Of a DNA stretch of 64,000 nucleotides, positions 58,001 through 64,000 are shown one piece after another. A model generated the notes under the pieces. The model saw only the letters and a list, made by a program, of their open reading frames with translations, was not told where the DNA came from and searched no databases. How positions within the stretch are numbered: position 1 is the first letter of the stretch; each line of letters starts with the position of its first letter. Origin of the DNA: Porites lobata. Its lineage: Eukaryota; Cnidaria; Anthozoa; Scleractinia; Poritidae. The position numbers were made by a program, and so were the translations under genes. The DNA lies in NCBI GenBank assembly GCA_942486035.1, contig CALNXK010000095.1:1218501-1282500 (forward strand), given 5' to 3'.

Positions 58001-61000
58001 AGTACGCGAATTCACTTTTCAAGCGACGCTGTCGCCTCCGTCACAGTCCTCGGATCTTAAATGCCCTTCTATCTAGTACATACCTCCTCCAGTGTAGTGT
58101 CTGACACACCGTAGCTTCCTAAGTGCAGCTTGTCCAGGTTCTTATCGAGCTCCTCAAACAAGTCTTGAAAACGCCCTTCCCTGGCCATTTCCGTTGGAAG
58201 CACATAAGTTAACTCAGATCCAATATTCTCCACCAGTTGAGCTGTTGGGAGGTAAGACTTAATAAAAGATGTAACCGCTGGCTCATTGCAGTAAACGTCT
58301 GTTTCCGGCAGAGCGGGGTCTGAGCACGAGGTCATGGGCACAGAGTTGAGGCTCCCTTGTTCTGAGGCGTCGAGTGAGTCCAGGCCCACACCTATAAAGT
58401 TAAGTCAAACTCAATTATTTTATAAAGGGTTTTTTTAACGCTCCGCAGAGGGTAGGATAAAGGTGTGTCTGATGGGCTAGCCGAGTGTACAAGATAGGGT
58501 ACACTTTCTCACTACTTCGCCTCTCATTTCCGGTTCCGGTGGTAGGTCACTTTTGCTTTTGCTTTTGTTTTTGCTCTGGTGGTAGCTCGCTTCTCATTTC
58601 CGGTTCCGGTGGTAGCTCGCTTTTGCAAAGTTCCACTGAGCATCAAAAGCTAATCGTTAATGGACTGAAATGAAATAACTTTGACCTGTTTCTTGTTAAA
58701 ACCAATTGCTCCGCAATAAAAAGAAGCGACGATTTGCAAACGATTAACAATAGCAGCAGCTGATGTATCGTTAAGCTAAAATTACTGCTGAAAATTACTT
58801 TTTGTTGATTAAGTTCATGAAATGTTTACAGTGCGGTTATAAGCCGCTAACAGACTCTACTCAGCTAAAAGAGCTTTTTATGATGTTGTATAAAAGAAGT
58901 ATGAATATTTATTGGCTTCTGTATACCTTCGTCAAGAGAGCTTCCCATTGACGGAGCAGGCGGAATCACTGGCCCTAAATTGACGTCCTTCAGGGTACGC
59001 GCAGTGCTGGGTCTCTCCTCAGGGTCCTTCTTTGTGAGCGTCACGTAGTAACCATTACCATAATGGCCCTTGAGGAACAGTGATGAGCCGCAGCATTGGA
59101 GCTTTCCTTGTGAGATAATAGCGATTCTGTCTCCTAGAATATCCGCTTCATCCATGTGATGTGTGGAGAGAAGCACTGTGCGACCTAAAATAAACCATTT
59201 AGAGGAGACCTTCCTTAAAAACTATCACGCTTCTGTCACCTGTACAGCTTACTTGCATCGACATAAATAATGTAAATTTTGTGATCATTATGCAGTTCTG
59301 CGAAACTGCCCACCTAAGCCAACATTTTGCCCAAAGTGAGAAGTAAGTTTTAATGTTGGCTTAGGGGAGGGGTACGTGCTGGGAAACCTTTTTCAGTTTC
59401 TGGGAAACTGCCCACCTACTCCTCCCCTACGCTAACATTTTGCCCAAAGTGAGAAGTAAATTTTAATGTTGGCTTAGGGGAGGGGTAGGTGCTGGGAAAC
59501 TTTTAAAGTTTCTGAGAAACTTCCCACCTACTCCTCCTCTAAGCCAAAATTTTGCCCAAAGTGAGAAGTTAGTGTTAATGCTTGCTTAGGGGAGGGGTAG
59601 GTGGGCAGTTTCCCAGGTTAAGAGGATATGGCTTCGCTGAAGTCATTACTTGGTGCCTTTACTCATACACAGGATGCCTCTGTAGAGTTATGAAGTAGAT
59701 ATAAACAAATTTCACCAAGGAACACTAACCATTATACTAGAGAGCTTTAGATTCTAAGACGAGTACGACTACGAGTACGAGATTTTCTCAATAGTAAGTA
59801 GTGCTCGCGCGTGAGCCAGCGTCATTTTGGCGGGAAAATGTGGTAGCCGCCGTCACTCTGCTACGAATTTTAGCGAGAGTGTCGTTGTGGCGGAAACAAG
59901 TTATCAAATGTTAGAAGTTTTAGCATTTTGTAATCGGAAGAGGGCTCAACTTCCTTCAATAACGATAACAGTGCTATCTTTTCTGGTGTCAATTTTTGAC
60001 AATACGCGATAAAACTTTAACTCAAATCTAGTACTCGTAGTTGTTCTCGTCCTTGAATCTAAAGGTCTCTACTTTCTTGATGATTTTTGCAGACATGGCA
60101 GGAAAACTTGAAAAAGAAGTTTTAATCCAAGTCCTTCCTCTCCATCCGTTGCAACAGACGACAGGAAACAGTTTCAGTGCCTAAATATAGTCTTAAATAA
60201 CAAAACTCGACCATTATTTTTGGAATTCTATTGATGGGAAAAAAGTTTTATCTTTTTTAAACAGATGGCAAATTGCGTGTCGTAGGTCCTTAAACTATGG
60301 TCTCTGCCATGGCCTAAACTCTACGAGACAGCAGTAAAATAACTTAACGAAGACGTTGCCTTGCAAAATATGGTGTTCTAGGACCGTACCTGTTTTGTAG
60401 TGAAGAAGCAAGTCCCAGATTCCCCTCCGTGCGTAAGGGTCCACGCCAGCCGTGGGCTCATCTAGAATAACTACTTTGGAGCCTGCTATGAACGCCAGCG
60501 CTACTGAGAGCTTTCGCTTCATTCCTCCAGAAAGGCATGAGGCTAATTCGTGACGCTTGTTCTCTAAACCAACGTCTTTCAGGAACCTTAGAGAAAAGCA
60601 AAACAAAGAAATAATCGTTTTAAATGCATAACTCTGTTTTGTTCGAATTAATCCATTACAAGAGAGGTCGCTTCGCCGACGGCAGTCCGCTCGGACTCAA
60701 GTCGATTCGCCGATGTGTATTCGTCGTTCTTTGAACCCGAAAAAAGGAATAAGCATGAAAAAAGTGCGAAACGTCTTCGGGTGAATCGACTTGCAGGCGA
60801 ACTGGCCTTAACTGCGAGTAGACAACTTCAATGGCTCCTGTTTTCCCCTTTAAATCGACAAATCACGGATCATTTACGAACTAAGAATTATAATCAAGGT
60901 TCTATTCTACAAGGCAAATAAAGTTTGTTGCTAACTATAAGAAACAAAACCTACTTCTCAATTTCTTCCGGGATCTCAGACTTGTGCATCCCCTTCAGCG

Positions 61001-63840
61001 AAGCATAAAACCGCAGGTGCTCTTCAACAGTCAGACGATCAAACAGAACGTTGTATTGAGGGCAGATGCCGAGGCTCTTTCGGACCAAATCGATATCCGT
61101 TCGGATGTCGTAGCCATTGATAATGGCAGTACCAGAGGTCGGCGGAAACAAGCCGGTTAACACCGACATCGTAGTGGTTTTACCAGCGCCATTGTGACCC
61201 AAAAACGAAGTAATCTGGCCTTGGTATAGGTTGAGACTCAATCCGTCTACGGCGAGTTTGTTGCCATCTTTGTAGATCTACAAAGAAATAAGAAGAAAAT
61301 TGAAATCTACATCAGTGAATTTACATGGTGAGAACTGTCCACAGAACCAAGATTTACGAAGTTTGGTTTGAGTAATTCAGCCCTACCCACTGAGCAAACC
61401 CCTACGGGACTCGAATCATTTTCTGATCCATAATATATTTTTGTTTGGAGGCACCAAGTGTCCTCAAATATAAAAGCGGAGTTCTACTGTACCTTGACCA
61501 AATTTCTCATGGAACATCCCAGGGGGAGGTGTGTTGGTTCCTTTTCTGTGACACATCCTCTGTCCAAGGTCTGAAAAGCAACTTCATCCATGCCATCGGT
61601 CTGTGAAGGGAAAACACAAACAGAATTCCACTTACAGTTTTAAAATTGTACTTCAATATGCAAGCGATTGCAGGGTCCCAGAAATAGATAAGACAAAAAC
61701 CGTTCAAGTTGCCCTTGAGCTAAACTTTATCTCCGCCACGATTTAACGGTTGTAACGTTTAACCAACCCAGAATGTTTTGCACTTATGACGACTCGCCTT
61801 TCCTGATTTCAACGACAGTATCACTGGTTTTCTTTGGCCTTCCGTTCTTGAATATCGGCACTGAAGTGATTTATCAATAGGACGGGACCTTCAGCTGACG
61901 ACGGGAAAGCGCGCGGAACTTATGACTAAACGCGACTTATGGTACCCAATTTGCCGCTTTGCCATTGGTCAAGATGTCGTTTTGATCTGCGCGCGAAGTC
62001 GTCACTGCCGTCGCGTTATCTTTGCTAAATCTGCCTAATAACCAAGGAGGAGAGAAAGAGAGAGGCTATCCCGGCATTCCGTAATCTGCCATCGATAATT
62101 TTGTCCACCGAGACTCGTTTATCCAATCTGCTAAGAACACACTGCCTTTACGTTCAACAGAACGGCAGAGAAGAAAAGTAGAGAATGGCTAAAATATGGT
62201 GTTTGCTGTTTATCTAGTGGGCAAGGGTCCAGACAAGTTATTGCGGGCTCCTCTTGTAGCCCGCAATCCTAATCTCCAGGTTGTTCCTACGCATGCGTCG
62301 CATGTATGTAGCCAGCATTAGTTTGGACTTCCACTAAGAATGTACGGAATGCACAGAACGCACTTTGACCACGCGCGTTTGGATCCTCTATCACTCGTAA
62401 TCTGATCACGCGTGTTCTGACCACCTGTCACGTGAAACGTACGCAAAGCACAGCGCTGGAGCAAAAGCGTTTTGACCTTCGATCGTTGTCGCCCGCACTC
62501 TTTAACCTTTGGCTATTACTAGTCTGGTAACAAAATCGTAAGCTGAGGCAAGGAAGAAAGGCTCTGAGCAAGCGAATTGTGAGCTGCTTGTCCGCTTGTC
62601 CAAAAAGGACAAGCTGGAATTCAAGCTTTTTTTGAGCCCTGAAAGTCCACTGTGCGTTACGATGTCTCCTCAAGATTTTACCATTTACTTCACTATCCCT
62701 TATCACGTACCCAGTGTCTGGAGGACATCGCCGACCCTCCTGGTGTGTTCAGATCCATTCCCTGTTCATGATCTTGCGCATACACTGCTATGGTTCGTTT
62801 GCTGGCGACCTCAAACCAGTACGATTTCTGGAATGGGAAGTACCATGGTCGTGGGATACCGTACTGGCCTACAGAGGGAATACCGGGTAGCGTTAACGTA
62901 ACTTGTCTATGACACCTTAAGTCTGATATTAATTCCAAAACTACACTAAGAGTATACCAATATAGACACTGATACCGATACTAGTACTGATGCCAATGCC
63001 AATGCTAATACTAATAGTAATACTAACACTAGTACCAATACCACTGCTAAGGCTAGCACTGATACTAATAACTTATGTTAATGCTAATACTGCACAAATA
63101 CTAACACTGATTCTGATACTAATACTAATGCTAATAATAGTACTAATACTTATGCTGATACTAATACTAATACTGATACTTATGCCAATACTGATACTAA
63201 TACTAATATTAATACTAATACTTATGCTAATATTGCTACTGATGCTGATGCTAATACCAATACTAATACTAATACTGATACTGATACTAATACTTATGTT
63301 GATACTGATGCTGATAACAATACTAATGCTAATATTAATGGTAATGCTAATACTGCACAAATACTTATACTGATGCTGATGCTGATACTAATACTTATTC
63401 TAACACTAAAACTGATATTCCTACTTATGTCAATGCTAATACTGAACAAATTCTATTACTAAATACCAATACTAACGCCCATCCCAATGCTAATGCAAAC
63501 ACTACTGCACTCCTTTTACCAACACCCATACTAACCCCAATACTAGTACTAATACAATTAATACTAGTACTACCAACACTAATACTATTGCTAGTAACAT
63601 TCGTTACTGATGGTAAGTTTTGACGCAGATTTTACCTGGCAAAACAGCCTCAATGTACCAAGTAAGAATGCCATAAATAACAGCGTCGATCATCATCATG
63701 CCAATTGCGTAACCAAGACTGAAGGCATCGCCTGACACTGGACTGCTGTAGAAATTGGACCACTGCGCGCCAACACCCTGCTCTTCCAACCGCGCCAAAT
63801 AATTGCAACAGATACCAAATGCAGTCGTGGAAAGTAAACT
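41282..63840 (-). CDS. ABCA2: ABCA2-type full ABC transporter; C-terminal 1495 residues, 5' partial
   Basis: Thirty exons join in one frame to TAA: 63636-63840, 62711-62868, 61493-61600, 60955-61277, 60390-60586, 58927-59184, 58084-58391, 57548-57590, 56776-56913, 55989-56146, 55374-55578, 54641-54884, 53972-54077, 53310-53421, 52322-52382, 51549-51726, 51308-51423, 50707-50854, 49264-49384, 49016-49145, 48103-48223, 47552-47620, 46978-47084, 46462-46603, 45928-46062, 45228-45331, 44323-44415, 43583-43688, 43009-43146, 41282-41437. Order: end of TMD1, NBD1, regulatory linker, TMD2 with large extracellular loop, NBD2, C-tail. ABCA proteins move lipids (ABCA2: sphingolipid/sterol handling in endolysosomes). 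The short Cys-rich loop (VQCDCESTG), RYGSLTFG and LTYVLPTEMAREG linker fit ABCA2 better than ABCA1/A4. The start and most of TMD1 lie right of the window. Confidence 0.93.
41507..41941. mobile_element. CAGGGTTGCCAC inverted-repeat element
   Basis: The ends CAGGGTTGCCAC and GTGGCAACCCTG are perfect inverted repeats; TTCCCTGAC recurs just inside both. ATCAG flanks both sides (41502-41506, 41942-41946). It lies in the last ABCA2-type intron. Confidence 0.8.
42032..42515. mobile_element. CAGGGTTC inverted-repeat element with CAAGGACTTTT arrays
   Basis: The ends are CAGGGTTCATAC and GTGCGAACCCTG. Both subterminal zones carry tandem (TTTTCAAGGAC)n-type repeats. It is 90 bp from the related element at 41507-41941. 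Confidence 0.75.
43328..43437 (+). repeat. Dispersed repeat, copy 2 of the 8927-9050 family
   Basis: Has the same block order as copy 1 and ends with TTAGCCTCTCTTTGAAACAG. It lies in an ABCA2-type intron. Confidence 0.6.
44455..45170 (+). repeat. 106-bp satellite array in an ABCA2-type intron, about 7 units
   Basis: Same unit as 12855-13960 (ACCATTCAAATGAAAGCTAC, GAGCAGTACTTTCCTGTGG, TTTGAGTCTGTGGATGAA). Units here share GTCCTTAAGTGTGACC variants and alternate with AGAAATCCCTAAGTGTTACC types, suggesting a two-unit pattern. Confidence 0.95.
45443..45570. mobile_element. GGGAAACTGCCCACCTACC hairpin element, copy 2
   Basis: ATCATACATTTCTGGGAAAC...GTTTCCCAGAAACGTATGAT; the arms are nearly complementary over about 50 bp. 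Confidence 0.8.
46731..46822. mobile_element. Fold-back element of the GAAATTCCATACTGATGACGT family, minimal copy
   Basis: GAACGAGCGCAGAAATTCCA...TACTGATGACGTAT mirrors ATACGTCATCAGTATGAATT...GCAGTCGTTC around a short centre (CCCAGATCTGGG). Confidence 0.8.
48264..48520 (+). mobile_element. tRNA-derived SINE
   Basis: The head GGCAAGATTAGCTCAGTCGG (box A TAGCTCAGTCGG) is followed 32 bp later by GAGTTCGATTCCC (box B), the internal RNA polymerase III promoter of tRNA genes. A degenerate anticodon-arm region contains CTGCAGA. The acceptor and T stems do not pair well, and an unrelated body of about 180 bp follows, ending CAAATAAAATG, so this is a SINE and not a working tRNA. It starts about 40 bp upstream of the ABCA2-type exon 48103-48223. 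Confidence 0.8.
49016..55578 (-). CDS. ABCA2: ABCA2-type gene, second transmembrane domain and extracellular loop
   Basis: Exons 55374-55578 to 49016-49145 (residues 633-1106). ILLPAIFVCLAMIVSQ is the first TMD2 helix. A roughly 200-residue loop follows with cysteines at YCLENSC and QCDCESTGTAKC, N-glycosylation sequons (NLT, NMT) and AWYNTKGYHAAPTFLNVLNN. Then come helices in VLVAICVVFALSFVPASFVV, NYVIPALCCILIFLAF, the WAITPLMYPASFLF exon, and MMIIQGFLFFVITVLIEYRF. A 21-nt candidate micro-exon lies between two of these exons (52577-52597). Confidence 0.9.
49455..50095 (-). repeat. 106-bp satellite array, inverted, in an ABCA2-type intron
   Basis: GTACTGCTCAGTAGCTTTCA, TTTGAATGGTCA and AAACAGTACCACAG are the reverse complement of the satellite unit. 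About six units, some shortened, with an unrelated insertion near 49808-49845. Confidence 0.92.
50163..50237 (+). mobile_element. Half copy of the GGGAAACTGCCCACCTACC hairpin element
   Basis: CGTCTCTGGGAAACTGCCCA...AGCCAACATTTTGCTCAAAG is the left arm; the right arm is missing. The TA-flanked element at 50240 starts directly after it. Confidence 0.7.
50240..50685. mobile_element. TA-flanked Tc1/mariner-type MITE
   Basis: The termini CAGTAAAAACCCACGAGTAA and TTACTCGTGGGTTTCTACTG are inverted repeats of about 26 bp, flanked by TA (50238-50239 and 50686-50687). CAGT-type ends with TA duplication fit Tc1/mariner. The interior is AT-rich and non-coding. Confidence 0.85.
51985..52245. repeat. (ATC)n microsatellite-rich region with a short tandem duplication
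   Basis: TCATCATCATCATCATCATC runs, plus a repeated block TCATTGAAATCAATATGTA (52074, 52137; partial at 52187). Confidence 0.85.
52656..53172. mobile_element. Inverted-repeat element carrying a nested MITE
   Basis: The left end CCCGGTTGTTCAAACGTTGG...GGCGTTATCCACC is inverse to the right end GGATAGCGTTATCCACCTTG...TGAACAACTGGGGG. Inside it sits the complete TA-flanked MITE 52762-52982, so the outer element is older. Confidence 0.7.
52762..52982. mobile_element. TA-flanked GGGACCTTAAG MITE nested in 52656-53172
   Basis: GGGACCTTAAGCAAAGACGT and AACGCTGTTGCTTAAGCTCCC are inverted ends; GACGCACGTCAACCGGAAGT / ACTTCCGGTTGACGTCCGTC pair inside. TA is on both sides (52760-52761, 52983-52984). Confidence 0.85.
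53548..53722 (+). mobile_element. Copy 2 of the 173-bp TA-flanked MITE
   Basis: Similar over almost the whole length to 159-331, including the CACTCACGTGG left end, the CAGGATTGGTTTG core and the GTCATGTGAAAACAC right end. It lies in an intron of the ABCA2-type gene. Confidence 0.75.
54358..54492 (+). repeat. Dispersed repeat, about 140 bp, copy 2
   Basis: GTCAGGTGCCTGG at the left, CCAAAAGTGGAAGCCCTAGA inside and GGGCACCCACCTCC at the right. See 17731-17872. Confidence 0.65.
55030..55195 (+). repeat. Worn units of the 106-bp satellite
   Basis: ATATTCAAACGAGACTTCTT, GTAGTACTTTCGCATGGTAC and GGTGTGACCATTC match satellite blocks with many changes. Confidence 0.6.
55626..55765 (-). mobile_element. 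Copy 3 (inverted) of the 173-bp MITE
   Basis: Begins GAGCGTTTTCACATGA and ends GTGAGTGAAAACGCTC. The interior (CCAAACCAATCCTGTAGGAG) is the reverse complement of copy 1. It lies in an ABCA2-type intron and is slightly shortened inside. Confidence 0.75.
55989..58391 (-). CDS. ABCA2: ABCA2-type gene, NBD1-TMD2 linker
   Basis: Exons 58084-58391, 57548-57590, 56776-56913 and 55989-56146 (residues 418-632). The linker carries the conserved GVSDTTLEEVFLKVAEEADA, then an acidic and Arg/Ser-rich stretch (KRRASFRRQISRSSHSSRIS) that could be phosphorylated, and QFWALLVKRFHHARRNRKGY entering TMD2. The 43-nt exon 57548-57590 is short but its frame and sequence fit exactly. Confidence 0.88.
58927..61600 (-). 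CDS. ABCA2: ABCA2-type gene, first nucleotide-binding domain
   Basis: Exons 61493-61600, 60955-61277, 60390-60586 and 58927-59184 (residues 122-417). Walker A GHNGAGKT (184-191), Q-loop GICPQYNVLFD, signature LSGGMKRKLS (from 283), Walker B VVILDEPTAGVDP (catalytic Glu after D307) and the H-loop STHHMDEAD are all intact. ATP hydrolysis is expected. Confidence 0.95.
59289..59615. mobile_element. Three tandem copies of the GGGAAACTGCCCACCTACC hairpin element
   Basis: Copies at about 59289-59389, 59390-59501 and 59502-59615 each have the hairpin order AACTGCCCACCTA...GCCAACATTTTGCCC, GTGAGAAGTAAGT and TTGGCTTAGGGGAGGGGTA. The first is shortened in the left arm. Confidence 0.85.
62711..63840 (-). 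CDS. ABCA2: ABCA2-type gene, end of first transmembrane domain
   Basis: Exons 63636-63840 and 62711-62868 (residues 1-121 of the visible part). FSLGYAIGMMMIDAVIYGIL is the last TMD1 helix, followed by TWYIEAVLPGQYGIPRPWYF, the hallmark ABCA segment leading to NBD1. The first exon starts in phase 0 after TTTTTTTTTAACAG, so an upstream exon must exist. Confidence 0.92.
62960..63600. repeat. Degenerate (ACTAAT/ACTGAT)n hexamer array
   Basis: About 640 bp of ACTAATACTAATACTGATAC-type repeats, AT-rich and strand-asymmetric (A and C on the + strand). It fills the intron next to the first visible ABCA2-type exon. Confidence 0.9.
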
Positions 63841-64000
63841 CTGTTAAAAAAAACAAGACTCGACTCAGATTATTATCCAGTTAATCGTTCCCTACCAAGG
63901 TCCCATAATAATATGTCATTCTCTTCCAGATCCTGTCACAAACATAACCTGCGTCACAAACGTATTCTAACGCCAGTTAGTAACGTCTGCGATGGAGCAC

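Noticed and set aside
63073..63373. Ile/Leu/Met-rich open frames on both strands, apparently membrane proteins
   Set aside because: They are translations of a hexamer-like simple repeat inside an intron.

Overview
The window is nuclear DNA of an animal, most likely an anthozoan cnidarian (stony coral or sea anemone type). The evidence is intron-rich GT-AG genes with exons of 40-320 bp, animal-specific proteins (centlein, a Patched-domain protein, an ABCA2-type transporter), and non-coding DNA packed with small fold-back transposons. The phylum call is inference; 'animal' is well supported. There are no operons, CRISPR arrays, rRNA genes or bacterial-style features.

Four genes were rebuilt from exon to exon by joining splice sites whose reading frames match. 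(1) 953-3721, + strand: the last four exons of an acyl-CoA carboxylase carboxyltransferase (beta) subunit resembling MCCC2; its 5' part lies outside the window. (2) 30974-7537, - strand: a complete 21-exon Patched-domain (PTCHD3-like, RND/NPC1 superfamily) membrane protein of 874 residues. (3) 33296-38110, + strand: a two-exon, 1232-residue coiled-coil protein recognised as centlein (CNTLN). (4) 63840-41282, - strand: the last 30 exons (1495 residues) of an ABCA2-type full ABC transporter; its first exons lie beyond the right edge.

Gene order and orientation are > < > <. Genes 1/2 and 3/4 converge. Genes 2 and 3 diverge from a shared upstream region of about 2.3 kb (30975-33295). Intergenic stretches (3722-7536, 38111-41281) and the long introns hold most of the repeats. 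The genes have no evident shared pathway: mitochondrial acyl-CoA metabolism, a sterol-sensing-domain membrane protein, centriole cohesion and lipid export. Genes 2 and 4 are both lipid-linked membrane protein families, but nothing shows that they are co-regulated.

The repeats are the most distinctive content: a 24-bp minisatellite in an intron of gene 1, a 106-bp satellite in introns of both gene 2 and gene 4 (both orientations), at least ten families of short inverted-repeat elements, several with readable target-site duplications (TA, TTAA-type and 9 bp), one MITE nested inside another, and a tRNA-derived SINE. A 21-nt, phase-compatible candidate micro-exon in gene 4 is the most testable new gene-level observation. 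I found no clear undescribed biological system.
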